Assembly: GCA_041940305.1 (NCBI GenBank)
Contig: JBGTSJ010000008.1
Span: 62,001-126,000, forward strand
DNA length: 64,000 nucleotides
Reading direction: 5' to 3'
DNA from: JBGTSJ01 sp041940305
GTDB lineage: Bacteria > Planctomycetota > Planctomycetia > Planctomycetales > Planctomycetaceae
The translations under genes and the position numbers were made by a program. Shown one piece after another: positions 1 to 9,158 of this stretch. The notes beneath the pieces were generated by a model. It saw only the letters and a list, made by a program, of their open reading frames with translations. It searched no databases and was not told the origin of the DNA. Within the stretch, counting starts at the first letter, position 1. Each line of letters starts with the position of its first letter.

Positions 1-244
1 GAAGGCCAGCACGAATGATGCGTTCTGTCCCACGCTGCGTCCGCTGACCGAATCGGCGATTCCCCCGGACTGCAATGCCGTGTACGAGATCGTCGTCGAC
101 GGAGTCGCGTTCGAAGACGTGCAGGCCGCACTCCGCGCCGGACTGCATGCCGCCTGCGCCCGACCCGGGTTGAAGCTCGTCACCGCCGGCAATTACGGTG
201 GCAAGCTGGGCAAGCATCATTTCCACCTGCGCGACCTTGTGTGA
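1..244 (+). CDS. fhcD: Formylmethanofuran:tetrahydromethanopterin formyltransferase, C-terminal end (partial)
   Basis: The last 80 codons of a gene cut by the left window edge. The enzyme moves a formyl group between formylmethanofuran and tetrahydromethanopterin in the cytoplasm, as part of H4MPT-linked C1 oxidation. The visible part carries family landmarks: an ASTND..CPTLR stretch near its start, the VYEIVVDG strand, and the closing AGNYGGKLG segment followed by HFHLRDLV. Planctomycetes are known to encode this pathway. The stop codon overlaps the GTG start of the next gene by four bases, so the two may be translationally coupled, although the neighbour has no evident C1 role. Confidence 0.88.
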   Translation, partial: KASTNDAFCPTLRPLTESAIPPDCNAVYEIVVDGVAFEDVQAALRAGLHAACARPGLKLVTAGNYGGKLGKHHFHLRDLV

Positions 245-2307
245 GTCGACGGATGGCGACGGCCGCGGTTTCTTCCTCCACTCGAGCTGCGCCGGCCGAC
301 GGCTTCGCGGCGACCGCGTGCCGCCTGATCATTCTGCTGGCGACCGCGCTGACGATCGCCCGCCTGGCCGAAGCGGATCCGCTGCAGAGCGCCAACGACC
401 GCTCCCGCTGGTCCACAGTGCGTGCGCTGGTGGAACAGGGGACGTACCGTATCGACGACGTGCGTGAGATTCCCGGCTGGGACACGATCGACCTTGTGCG
501 GCACGAGGGGCACTTCTACTCCACCAAGCCTCCGCTCCTCTCGACGCTCGTCGCCGGGCTGTATTCGGGAGGACGGGCTGTGTTCGGCTGGAACATGCAC
601 GCCCGGCTGCACGAGACAACGCGGCTGATCCTGCTCGTTCTGAACGTGCTGCCGATGACGGTTGCGCTGCTGCTGTTTTCGCGACTGATCCGGCGGTATA
701 CGACTTCGGGCGTTACGTCGATCTTCGTCACTGCGTGCGCGGCGTTCGGCACGCTGCTGTCGCCGTTTCTGGTCACGCTCAATAATCACACGCCGGCGGC
801 GACGGCAGTCATGTTCGCGCTGTGTGCCGCAGTGCCGATCGTGGCCGACGGCGAGCGGCAGTGGTGGCGGTTCGCGCTGGCCGGGTTCTGGTCGGCGTTT
901 GCTTTCACGAACGAGCTGCCGGCTGCGGCGTTCGTGGCGGCTCTGTTCGGCATTCTGGCCTGGCGGGCGCCGCAGCGCACGTTGCTGTGGTTCGTTCCGG
1001 CGGCGCTGATACCGGTGATCGCCTTCTTCGCCATGAATCAGCAGGTGACCGGCGGCCTGATGCCGTTTTATTCTGCTTATGGTTCGGAGAAGTACGAGTT
1101 CGTGCATGAGGGCGTGCCGAGCTACTGGATGAACCCGCGCGGGCTCGACCGGGCGCGAGACTCGTTTCCAGTGTATTTGCTGCACTGCACGGTCGGGCAT
1201 CACGGCGTCCTTTCCCTCAGCCCGATCTTTCTGTTCACGCTGGCGGGGTGGTGCGTGGCGATGGGCCGCCTGTCGCGCCGCTGTTTGAGGGATCGCTGGA
1301 GCGTGCTGGGGGCGGCCGATCTCAACTGGGTTCATGCCGTCGGACTGGTGCTGACGGCCGTGGTGTTCGCGTTCTTTCTTTCACGCACCGAGAATTACAA
1401 CTACGGCGGCGTGAGCGTCGCCCTGCGATGGCTGCTGTGGCTGGTTCCGTTCTGGCTGCTGGCGATGCTGCCGGTGATGGGGCAGCGGACCGCCGCCAGT
1501 GCTCCTGAGACCGCGCCGTCCATTGCAGCGTCGGCCGACTGTGCACCCTGCGGACACATCCGGACCGCGATCGGTGCGGGGACGCTCGCCGTGTCCGTCT
1601 TCTCAGCGTGGTATCCGTGGGACGGCCCGTGGCGGCAGCCCTGGATCTTCACGCTGATGGAGAACGGCGGCTGGATCGACTACAGCGATCCGCGGCCGCA
1701 GCTGGAACGCCCGCTGAAGACCTGGGTGTCGCAGTTGCCCGCCACGGCCACGCGACGGGACGACTACTGGATTGAGTTCTCGGGGACGGACATTAACGGA
1801 GAGCGCATCGAGTTGCGGCTCGCCGACGGCGGCTCGGCCGGAGCGAATCGCGAGTTGCGGGTCGTGGATGTCACGCACCGGCGCGGCGGGTCCGAACGCA
1901 GCGAGCGGTACTGGATTGATGCCGACGCGTTCGCCGCCGGAGTCGAGCCGGCGCAGTTTCTCGTACGGCCGGAAGGGGAACCCTCACCAGAGGAACGGTC
2001 AGCCGCCGGAGAGTTCTGGCAGGGACTGCCGCGGGCGGCCGCCTACACCGCCGCGGCGGAGCGGTATCTGAAGCTGCCGGTGCGGGTCGATGCGTTTCAC
2101 TGCATCCAGGCAAACGGCCAGGCAGTGGTGCGCGATGAAGCGACCGGCGTCGCCACGCGATTCCGGCAGGATGCGTGGCTTTGCGAGGAAGTTCCGTTTG
2201 GAGTGGTGCAGTTTGAGACGCAGGTGATTGACGCACGGCGACAGGTGATTGCGCGGCAGCGGATGACGATGACGTCGGCGGGAACGATCAGCGACGGGGC
2301 TGAATAA
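241..2307 (+). CDS. Multi-pass membrane protein, GT-C glycosyltransferase-like
   Basis: A 688-residue protein starting at a GTG that overlaps the preceding stop; an ATG four codons in (253) is an alternative. The N-terminal two thirds hold about ten hydrophobic segments. After the first segment there is a loop with SANDRSRW and then YSTKPPLLS. The KPPL element resembles the loop of ArnT/PMT-type GT-C enzymes, which move sugars from lipid carriers on the outer face of the membrane. The C-terminal 200 residues (about 480-688) are soluble and unrecognised. Donor, acceptor and the GT-C assignment itself are inference; it could be another polytopic planctomycete protein. Confidence 0.7.
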   Translation: MSRRMATAAVSSSTRAAPADGFAATACRLIILLATALTIARLAEADPLQSANDRSRWSTVRALVEQGTYRIDDVREIPGWDTIDLVRHEGHFYSTKPPLLSTLVAGLYSGGRAVFGWNMHARLHETTRLILLVLNVLPMTVALLLFSRLIRRYTTSGVTSIFVTACAAFGTLLSPFLVTLNNHTPAATAVMFALCAAVPIVADGERQWWRFALAGFWSAFAFTNELPAAAFVAALFGILAWRAPQRTLLWFVPAALIPVIAFFAMNQQVTGGLMPFYSAYGSEKYEFVHEGVPSYWMNPRGLDRARDSFPVYLLHCTVGHHGVLSLSPIFLFTLAGWCVAMGRLSRRCLRDRWSVLGAADLNWVHAVGLVLTAVVFAFFLSRTENYNYGGVSVALRWLLWLVPFWLLAMLPVMGQRTAASAPETAPSIAASADCAPCGHIRTAIGAGTLAVSVFSAWYPWDGPWRQPWIFTLMENGGWIDYSDPRPQLERPLKTWVSQLPATATRRDDYWIEFSGTDINGERIELRLADGGSAGANRELRVVDVTHRRGGSERSERYWIDADAFAAGVEPAQFLVRPEGEPSPEERSAAGEFWQGLPRAAAYTAAAERYLKLPVRVDAFHCIQANGQAVVRDEATGVATRFRQDAWLCEEVPFGVVQFETQVIDARRQVIARQRMTMTSAGTISDGAE

Positions 2308-2332
2308 GACGTAACGGATCAGACGACTTACT

Positions 2333-3754
2333 TCATTCAACGACGACTGATCCTCCGAGCAGATTGTCGATCTGCTCCACTTCTTCACACGCCGACAAGC
2401 GCAGCAGGACAGGTTCCTCGCGGCGCTCATCGCGGATCAGGCAGTTGGATACGCGGCCGTGCGAGCAGAGGTCGAGCCAGATTCCGATTCCGTCGGAGTC
2501 GAGGACGCTGCAGCCGGTCAGGTTGAACCATTGGCAGCGATCCAGAGTGATCGCCGCTTCGGTGCCGCGGTTGCCGTGCACATGCAGGCCGGTCAGCGTG
2601 CTGTCGCGGCAGTTGCGGAACACGATCGCATTAGTGCTCCCCGTATCCTGGCCGTCGTAGTCGGGATTGCGGTCGAACAGGTTGGGGCCCATGACGAGGT
2701 CGGTGCAGTTTTCGCAGAGCAGATTGTGCTCGTACCCCTCCCAGAAGACGTTGCCGGTGAGCGTCACGCCGCGGGCGAACTGCAGGTGGATATTGCACTG
2801 CACGTCGCTGAACACGTTGTCGGAGATGGCGAAGTTGCCCACCTTCAGCGAGTTCTCCGGGCTCTGGCCGAGCATGCGGATGTTGGCCGAGTCGGGGGCG
2901 TCGTGGTCGTGTTGGATCGTGCAGCCGACGATGGCTCCCTCGCGCACCGATCCGCTGCGGCAATCGAGCAGGATGTTGGCGGCCGGCGGACCCTCCTCCG
3001 CCATGTTCCCTTCGATGTCGCAAGTGCCGATCTGCAGGTTGCGGATCTCGCTGTCGCGGCAGACGATGCCCCCCTGTCCGCAGTAGCTGATGTGGCAGCC
3101 GACGATGTTGATCTGGTGCAGATTCACGCCGTCGAGATACACGCCGACGCCGCGGTTGTCGTACAGGTGGCAGTCGGAGATCTGGATGTTGCGGTTCCGC
3201 GTGATGACGTGAATGCCGTGCAGCGCGTTCCGCACGGTGACGCGGGTGATCGTGGCCTGCATCGTCCCGTTGAGCTCGATGCCGCTCGCCTCCGGGTGCC
3301 CGCCGACGATCTCGATGCCGTCGATGAGCGGCATCCGCTCCCGCTCCCAGACCTGAGGTTGCACGGTGGAGGGCGCCGCTGTGCCGCCGTGCGTGCCGGT
3401 GATCCGCAGCGCCGGCCCGGGTCCCTCCATGATGATTCGTGCGACGCCGTCGCCGGAGAGGGACGCCGGTCCCATCTCCGAGAGCGAGACTTCGAGCGGC
3501 CGCGTGATGCGATAACGCCCCGGCGGCAGGCGCAGCGCACGGCCGCGCTCGCCGGCGGCATCGATCCACGCCTGCAGTGCCTCGGTGTCATCGGCCTCGC
3601 CGTCGCCCTGGGCCTCAAACGGCACGGTGAGTTCACTCGATCCAGTACCGTTCGGCTGCTGCGCCCGCCCCTGGAACACCGCCAGCGCCAGCAGCAGCAA
3701 TGCCACGAGACCGACCAGCCGGACAATCAGAAACCGCTGCGGGTTCTCAGCCAT
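2333..3754 (-). CDS. Membrane-anchored or secreted right-handed beta-helix protein
   Basis: A 473-residue protein. Residues 9-30 form one hydrophobic segment (signal peptide or membrane anchor). Next comes a pectate-lyase-superfamily opening at about 43-90 (FEAQGDGEADDTEALQAWID and LPPGRYRI), as in phage tailspikes and exo-polygalacturonases. The rest is built of irregular repeats of about 22 residues rich in asparagine, cysteine and isoleucine (for example GCHISYCGQGGIVCRDSEI), which is the signature of parallel beta-helix coils. It is probably an extracellular polysaccharide-binding or cleaving protein. No catalytic residues could be assigned. Its stop lies 25 bases from the convergent upstream gene. 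Confidence 0.8.
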   Translation of the reverse strand: MAENPQRFLIVRLVGLVALLLLALAVFQGRAQQPNGTGSSELTVPFEAQGDGEADDTEALQAWIDAAGERGRALRLPPGRYRITRPLEVSLSEMGPASLSGDGVARIIMEGPGPALRITGTHGGTAAPSTVQPQVWERERMPLIDGIEIVGGHPEASGIELNGTMQATITRVTVRNALHGIHVITRNRNIQISDCHLYDNRGVGVYLDGVNLHQINIVGCHISYCGQGGIVCRDSEIRNLQIGTCDIEGNMAEEGPPAANILLDCRSGSVREGAIVGCTIQHDHDAPDSANIRMLGQSPENSLKVGNFAISDNVFSDVQCNIHLQFARGVTLTGNVFWEGYEHNLLCENCTDLVMGPNLFDRNPDYDGQDTGSTNAIVFRNCRDSTLTGLHVHGNRGTEAAITLDRCQWFNLTGCSVLDSDGIGIWLDLCSHGRVSNCLIRDERREEPVLLRLSACEEVEQIDNLLGGSVVVE

Positions 3755-3934
3755 GCGATCACCATTCAGGGACAGTCAAACACGCCAGAGAGCCGCGACC
3801 GGCAGAGAGCGGACCGCTGCGCAATGAACGACTCAAGACGAACTCCGGAAGCACACCCCATCCCGCAACACCAGAAAGTCACGTCGTGCCGATTGTGTCG
3901 TTGTGGTTCCATCCTCCGGCTTGCGTGAAGAGAT

Positions 3935-3967
3935 AAACCACGAAGACACAAAGAGCACGAAGAAAAG
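3935..3967. repeat. Dispersed CACGAAG-type repeat, single copy
   Basis: A 33-base stretch with the pattern CCACGAAGACACAAAGAG followed by CACGAAG. A related sequence occurs as an inverted pair at 48221-48400. The 225-base gap (3755-3979) holds nothing else recognisable. Confidence 0.6.
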
Positions 3968-3979
3968 TGCTGCACGGTG

Positions 3980-5431
3980 TCATGCAGTCGATTCCGAATG
4001 CAGATCGTTCCCGCGCGTTTCCGGCGCGAACAACAGCACGATTGCGCCCACTACGTAGAACAGCGTGAGCAGCGAGCAGGCGTTGTAGAGCGACCAACCG
4101 GCCTGCTGCAGCCAGCCTGTGGCAAACAGGATCGGCGCGGCTGCCAGCCGTCCGCCATTGAAGCAGAAACCCGCTCCCGTTCCGCGCAGCCGCGTCGGGT
4201 ACAGTTCGGGGAAGTAGATGGCATAGCCCGCGTGCATGCCCAAAGTGAGAAATCCGAAGACCGGCAGCAGGGCGAACAGCTCGGGCTTGTCCCATGTCCG
4301 CTGGAACAACAGCAATGCGACAGCCGCTCCTCCGGCGTGATAGAGGAGAAACGCTCCGCGGCGGCCCAGCCGTTGCGAGATGGCTCCAAAGGACACCAGT
4401 CCCAGCCCGCCGCCAGTGGTGGCCAGCAGCATTCCGAGCATCTCCCAGCGCTTGATCCGGTCTTCATACGGCTTGAGCAGCGCGGTCTGATCGGCGCTGG
4501 ACAACGAGTCGACGGACACTTCCTCCACGGCTGCCGCTTTGGCGAGGAAATCGCGCTTCGCAGCGTCCTGCAGCACGTTCTTGCCGTAGATGTGCACGCC
4601 CCAGAACGTCGCCAGTCCGATCGCCGCCAGCGAGAAGCCGACAAGCGTATTTCGCAGCAGTCCGGGTGAGAACAACTCACCGAACCGTCCCACCTGCTGC
4701 GTTGCATCGATGGCCGCGCGGTCCTTCGCCGCCTGCCACGACTCCGGCTCCCGCAGGCTGCGGCGGATCCAGATGATGAGCAGCGCCGGCAGGATGCCCA
4801 GCGCGAACCCCAGCCGCCACGGCAACGACGACACTCCGACCTGCTCCGCCACTTCATCGAAGTACGGATTCCCGATGATGAACGCCCCGGCTGCGATCGC
4901 CAGGTACGTTCCAAACACACTCGATGCATGGAAGATTGACCCGACATGCGCCCGGGCGTGCTTCGGAAAAACTTCGAACACCAAGGAGCTGGCGACCGCC
5001 CACTCTCCGCCGACTCCCATCGCCACCAGGAACCGCAGGGCCGCGAGATGCCACCACTCCAGCGAGAACGCCGACACGCACGTGAATAGCGAGTAGAAGA
5101 TGATCGTGAGGGTCATCGTCCGCTTACGGCCGATGCGGTCGCTGAGCATGCCGAACACGATGCCGCCGATCGCCCCGCCGGCAAGGAACGCCCCCAGCGC
5201 GATGTTGTCGTAGAACCGCTTCCGTCCGCCGAACTGCTCGTCCGTCTCCTCCGCCGCCCGCTCCATCAGCGAGGGCATCGCCTCGTTCATGCTGGCGACG
5301 AAGATCTGCCCTTCGAAGACGTCGAACACCCAGCCCAACGAGGCGATGATCAGCACCACCCACTGGTATCGGGTGATGCCCTGATACCAACGGGGGTCTG
5401 AGGATGTCAGCTGGTCGAGTGAGCGGTTCAC
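3980..5431 (-). CDS. Major facilitator superfamily transporter (metabolite:H+ symporter type)
   Basis: A 483-residue inner-membrane carrier with 12 predicted hydrophobic segments. The start is a GTG at 5431 with a GAGG six bases upstream. MFS landmarks are visible: the loop 2-3 motif GMLSDRIGRKRTM (about residues 95-107) and GMHAGYAIYFPELYPTRLRGTGAGFCFNGGR-type residues near the end of segment 10, typical of the sugar/sialate/aromatic-acid symporter branch. About 75 extra residues in the central loop (DAAKRDFLAKAAAVEEVSVDS region) are longer than usual. The substrate cannot be told. It is divergent from the DUF1501 gene, sharing a 174-base intergenic region that should hold both promoters. 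Confidence 0.85.
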   Translation of the reverse strand: MNRSLDQLTSSDPRWYQGITRYQWVVLIIASLGWVFDVFEGQIFVASMNEAMPSLMERAAEETDEQFGGRKRFYDNIALGAFLAGGAIGGIVFGMLSDRIGRKRTMTLTIIFYSLFTCVSAFSLEWWHLAALRFLVAMGVGGEWAVASSLVFEVFPKHARAHVGSIFHASSVFGTYLAIAAGAFIIGNPYFDEVAEQVGVSSLPWRLGFALGILPALLIIWIRRSLREPESWQAAKDRAAIDATQQVGRFGELFSPGLLRNTLVGFSLAAIGLATFWGVHIYGKNVLQDAAKRDFLAKAAAVEEVSVDSLSSADQTALLKPYEDRIKRWEMLGMLLATTGGGLGLVSFGAISQRLGRRGAFLLYHAGGAAVALLLFQRTWDKPELFALLPVFGFLTLGMHAGYAIYFPELYPTRLRGTGAGFCFNGGRLAAAPILFATGWLQQAGWSLYNACSLLTLFYVVGAIVLLFAPETRGNDLHSESTA

Positions 5432-5605
5432 GAATCCTCGTGGACTTTCCGGGTGTTGCGAATTCGCCCAGAATGGCCGCTCCCGCCGGCCGTTTCAAGG
5501 ATCACTGAAGGGGAATGTCCCTCTGCGCAGGTGAGCGTGTTATCATGGAATCGCAGGTCGCGGCGAGCGGCTGCACCGACACACATTGACGGGTGGAGTA
5601 CACGA

Positions 5606-7039
5606 GTGCTGCAATTCGAGAACGACACACGCCTCAACCGACGCGACATGCTCCTCCATGGGGGCGCCGGGTTTGGCGGCGTTGCGCTGTCGTACCTCCT
5701 GCGGAACGAGCGGCTGATGGCGGACCTGGACGCAGGGTCGAGCTCGCGCGCGGCCCAGCTGCTGCCGCGGGCGAAGAACGTCATCTTCCTGTTCATGGAG
5801 GGTGGCCCCAGCCACATTGATTCGTTCGATCCGAAGCCGAAGCTGAATGAACTCGCCGGGCAGGCGCTGCCGCCGGGGTTCAAGCGGGTTATCACGGCGA
5901 TGGGTGAGATCGATTCGCCGCTGCTGGAATCGAAACGGAAATGGGCTCAGCACGGGGAATGCGGCACGTGGGTTTCCGACTGGTTACCGCATACGGCGTC
6001 GTGCGTCGACGACATCGCCGTGATCCGCTCCTGCTGGACGAACGGCATCAATCACTCCGGCGGCGTTTGCCAGATGAACACCGGGACTCCGCTCGGCGGG
6101 CGGCCGTGCCTGGGATCGTGGGTCAGCTACGGGCTGGGCACCGAGAACCAGAACCTGCCGTCATTCGTCGTCATGACGGATCGCTCCTCGCTGCCGGTCA
6201 ACGGTGTGCGCAACTGGAGCGCGGGGTTCATGCCGGCCGCGTATCAGGGGGTGAAGCTGGAAATCGGCGAGGAGCCGATCCGCTATCTCAATGCGCCCGA
6301 TGGAGTCAGCCCCGAGCGGCAGCTTGCCAAGCTGGAACTGCTCAATGAGATGAACCGGGACCACGCGCAGACGCGGCCGTTTCAATCAGAACTGGACGCC
6401 CGCATCCGCAGCTACGAGCTCGCTTTCCGAATGCAGGCGAATGCTCCTGAGGCGGTTGATCTCGGGGAAGAGACGCAGCAGACGCAGGATCTGTACGGCA
6501 TTCACGACACGGATGTCGGCGAGGAAGGCCGCGCCTTCCGGCGCAACTGCCTGCTGGCGCGGCGGCTGGTGGAGCGCGGCGTCCGTTTCGTCCAGCTTTA
6601 TTCCGGTTCCGGCAGCAAGTGGGATGCGCACAGCGGCATCGAGAAGAACCACGACATGATGTTCCGCGAGACCGACAAGCCGACGGCGGCCCTACTGCAC
6701 GATCTGAAGCAGCGCGGGCTTCTCGACGAGACCCTGATCGTTTGGGGAGGCGAGTTCGGCCGCACGCCGATGAGCGAGAAGGGGGACGGCCGCGACCACA
6801 ACCCGACCGGCTTCACCATGTGGATGGCCGGGGGCGGTGTGAAAGGGGGCCAGGTCATCGGCACCACCGACGACCTCGGCTTCCACGCCGTCGAGGACCG
6901 CCTCCATGTGCATGACCTGCACGCGACGATCCTCTACCTGCTCGGTCTCGACAACATGCTCCTCACTTACACCCACAAAGGCCGGCCCGAACGCCCGACT
7001 CAGAACGAGGGGGGGCCGTACCGAAAGATCACGGGTTAG
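5606..7039 (+). CDS. DUF1501 domain protein with twin-arginine leader
   Basis: A protein of 477 residues starting at GTG 5606, preceded by GGGTGGAG at a good distance. The reading frame is open further upstream (to 5453), but that part looks non-coding. N-terminal RRDMLLHGGAGFGG is a Tat signal. The body has the DUF1501 alkaline-phosphatase-like fold marks: FLFMEGGPSHIDSFDPK at about residue 60-76, LVERGVRFVQLYSG in the middle, and VWGGEFGRTP..DGRDHNP near the C-terminus, the last being metal-ligand-like residues. DUF1501 proteins are hugely expanded in planctomycetes, usually paired with a PSD1 cytochrome-type protein. No such partner is next to this copy. Substrate unknown. Confidence 0.88.
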   Translation: MLQFENDTRLNRRDMLLHGGAGFGGVALSYLLRNERLMADLDAGSSSRAAQLLPRAKNVIFLFMEGGPSHIDSFDPKPKLNELAGQALPPGFKRVITAMGEIDSPLLESKRKWAQHGECGTWVSDWLPHTASCVDDIAVIRSCWTNGINHSGGVCQMNTGTPLGGRPCLGSWVSYGLGTENQNLPSFVVMTDRSSLPVNGVRNWSAGFMPAAYQGVKLEIGEEPIRYLNAPDGVSPERQLAKLELLNEMNRDHAQTRPFQSELDARIRSYELAFRMQANAPEAVDLGEETQQTQDLYGIHDTDVGEEGRAFRRNCLLARRLVERGVRFVQLYSGSGSKWDAHSGIEKNHDMMFRETDKPTAALLHDLKQRGLLDETLIVWGGEFGRTPMSEKGDGRDHNPTGFTMWMAGGGVKGGQVIGTTDDLGFHAVEDRLHVHDLHATILYLLGLDNMLLTYTHKGRPERPTQNEGGPYRKITG

Positions 7040-7176
7040 TCGTAGCGAAGAGGCCGATCGGCTTCTCCGCTTTCGTGGCCTTTCAGCGGATAGAAATGCA
7101 GTGAACGAGTTGCTGCACGTCGATCCGTCAACTCTGCCCTGAATGGCGGCTGGGACAGACTCTGTCTAACGCCGCC

Positions 7177-7329
7177 ATGCCGGCGGGCAAGGTCGAAGCG
7201 GGAGCCGTGTGGGACCTTGAGGATGAGGAAGCGCTTGACGCAGTGCGGGAACTGATCCACGAGACGTCCCCCGCCGACTCCCCACTCGTGAATAATCTGT
7301 CGGCGATGCAACGATCGCAGGCTGAATAG
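7177..7329 (+). CDS. Small ORF or gene remnant in the 7040-7366 gap
   Basis: The 327-base gap after the DUF1501 gene contains a frame open from about 7104 to the TAG at 7329 with protein-like composition: RLGQTLSNAAM, then VWDLEDEEALDAVRELI. An ATG at 7177 would give 50 residues, but the better-looking part starts upstream of any ATG or GTG in that frame. This suggests either a non-standard start near 7104 or the 3' remnant of a lost gene. No Shine-Dalgarno sequence was seen. No function is proposed. Confidence 0.35.
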   Translation: MPAGKVEAGAVWDLEDEEALDAVRELIHETSPADSPLVNNLSAMQRSQAE

Positions 7330-7366
7330 GCAAGATCGTAATCTGTCATCCCGCAGAGGAGTGCCG

Positions 7367-7921
7367 CTATAGCGCAATCGGAATCCCCTCCAGCACTTCC
7401 AGAATGCCGCGGCAGAACTGCGGCAGGTCGTCGGGCTTGCGGCTGCTGACGAAGTGGCGGTCCACCACGAGCGGGGCGTCTTCCCAGATTGCGCCGGCGT
7501 TCTCCAGGTCGTCCCGGATTCCGGGCGAACCGGTGACCCGCACGCCCCGGTAGATCTTCGCGGAGATCGGGATCCAGCCGCCGTGGCAGATGGCGGCGAT
7601 GAGCTTCTGCTGGGCGTGGAAGCCGCGGACGATGTCGAGCACCTTGGGGTCGCGGCGGAGCTTGTCGGGCATCCAGCCGCCGGGGCAGATCACGCCGTGA
7701 AAATCGTCGACTTCCATGTCGGTGATCGCCGCGTCGGAGATGCAGGGATAGCCGTGTTTGCCCTTGTACGTCACGCCTTCCTCTGCGCCGGCGACGGTCA
7801 CATGAGCACCGGCTTCCTGCAGTCGAAGCTTGGGATACCAGAGTTCGAGGTCCTCGTAGTCGTGCCCGACAAAGCACAGGATGCGCCTGCCGTCGGCGGG
7901 GAGTTGAGCCATTGCGATCAT
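7367..7921 (-). CDS. DJ-1/PfpI family protein
   Basis: A 184-residue cytoplasmic protein of the DJ-1/PfpI superfamily, members of which act as class-I glutamine amidotransferase-like hydrolases, proteases, chaperones or glyoxalases. The nucleophile elbow AICHGG puts the cysteine at residue 112, followed by the usual His. An acidic residue in HDYEDLELWYP (about residue 21-25) is the expected helper, and ICPGGWMPDKLR is the conserved substrate-side strand. The length is normal for the PfpI branch. It is encoded alone, convergent with the gap to its left. The exact reaction cannot be decided from sequence. Confidence 0.85.
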   Translation of the reverse strand: MIAMAQLPADGRRILCFVGHDYEDLELWYPKLRLQEAGAHVTVAGAEEGVTYKGKHGYPCISDAAITDMEVDDFHGVICPGGWMPDKLRRDPKVLDIVRGFHAQQKLIAAICHGGWIPISAKIYRGVRVTGSPGIRDDLENAGAIWEDAPLVVDRHFVSSRKPDDLPQFCRGILEVLEGIPIAL

Positions 7922-8118
7922 CCTCCTCGTAACAGGATTCCGGTTGCAGTCGATCCCACAGCGCCGAGTATAGCCCTCCCGTGCGGTATGGGTAGGCGCT
8001 GCGGCGGTGCATCGCCGGCGTCGCCGAGTCGAATTGCTCCATGGCCCAGGCGGCTGTTTGGCGCGACGAAAGCCGGTCCTCTACGCTGTTGTTTTCAATA
8101 CTTCCTGGAATCCTCGCG

Positions 8119-9021
8119 ATGTCTTCGACTTCCTCGCATCTTCCCACACCGGGGACGCCGCCCGATTCGAACCGCGTCGCTGCCGTGTTCACGCGGCTGT
8201 GCGAAGTGATCGCAAGGCTCCGCTCCCCCGACGGCTGTCCGTGGGACCGCCAGCAGACGCTCGCGAGCATCAAGCCGTATACCCTGGAGGAAACGTACGA
8301 GCTGCTCGAAGCCATCGACTCGAACGAGGACGCCGCCATTCAGGAGGAACTCGGCGACGTGCTCCTGCAGGTGGTCCTCGATGCGCAGATCGCTGCCGAT
8401 GAGGGGCGGTTCGATGTGATCGCGGTGATTGAGCAGATCACGCGCAAGATGCTGGAGCGGCATCCACACGTGTTCGGCGATGCGTCCGCCGCGACGGTCG
8501 CGGACGTCCGCTCACATTGGGAGCGGGCGAAGTCGCGGGAGAAGTCACGCGAGTCCGTGCTCGACGGCATTCCGATCGAGTTACCGTCGCTGGCGAAGGC
8601 CGCACGGGTTACGAAGAAGGCCGCTGCGGTCGGGTACGACTTCCCCGACCGCCTGATGCTGTTCGACAAGCTGCGCGAAGAACTGGATGAACTGCGCCAG
8701 GAACTCTGTCCCGGCGGCCGGCTGCCGCACGTCGCGGCGGGCGTCGATTCACCGGTCGTCCCGGATGAGCCGATTGCCGATCCGGAGCGGCTGGCGCGGA
8801 TTGAAGGTGAGATTGGAGACGTGCTGTTCGTCATCGCCAACATCGCGCGGCGCTGGGGCGTCAATCCGGAGGAGGCCTTGCGGCGATCGAACCGCAAATT
8901 CAGCGAGCGCTTCCGCGCCATCGAGCGGGCGGTGGCCGCCTCCGGCAAAGCGCTGCAGGACACGTCACTGGCCGAAATGGAGCAACACTACCAGCAGGCC
9001 AAGCGACAGGAGAAAACGTAG
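8119..9021 (+). CDS. mazG: Nucleoside triphosphate pyrophosphohydrolase MazG
   Basis: A 300-residue protein from ATG 8119; the frame runs further upstream without coding character. MazG hydrolyses (d)NTPs to NMP and PPi, cleaning the pool and modulating (p)ppGpp responses. Two MazG domains are visible. The first has PDGCPWDRQQT, LEETYELLEAI and EELGDVLLQVV (about residues 32-95), giving the metal-binding EExxE..EExxD pattern. The second has REELDELRQEL and IEGEIGDVLFVIANIARRWGVNPEEALRRSNRKFSERF, the near-diagnostic C-terminal block. The protein is longer than E. coli MazG (263) because of an insert between the halves. Confidence 0.93.
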   Translation: MSSTSSHLPTPGTPPDSNRVAAVFTRLCEVIARLRSPDGCPWDRQQTLASIKPYTLEETYELLEAIDSNEDAAIQEELGDVLLQVVLDAQIAADEGRFDVIAVIEQITRKMLERHPHVFGDASAATVADVRSHWERAKSREKSRESVLDGIPIELPSLAKAARVTKKAAAVGYDFPDRLMLFDKLREELDELRQELCPGGRLPHVAAGVDSPVVPDEPIADPERLARIEGEIGDVLFVIANIARRWGVNPEEALRRSNRKFSERFRAIERAVAASGKALQDTSLAEMEQHYQQAKRQEKT

Positions 9022-9126
9022 CTGCTGAACCGTCCGGCTACGTCAGGGTCAGCGACAGCTTGCGTCGTCAAGCCGTCAGGGTACTCCGGCCGCGCGGGCG
9101 GAGCACGGCGCGGACACGCAGCGCGA

Positions 9127-9149
9127 CAGCCTGAAGGCTGGACTCCAAC
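9127..9149. repeat. Half of the TTGGAGTACAGGCTTCAG palindromic element
   Basis: The sequence CAGCCTGAAGGCTGGACTCC(AAC) matches the right arm of the complete element at 28536-28634. Only one arm is present here, in the 137-base gap between mazG and glgX, which converge. Confidence 0.6.
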
Positions 9150-9158
9150 AGGGGTCAT

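Noticed and set aside
2459..3928. 489-codon open frame on the plus strand
   Set aside because: It is antisense to the beta-helix gene, has Ala/Val/Asp/His-rich composition of GC-skewed shadow frames, and no recognisable domain.
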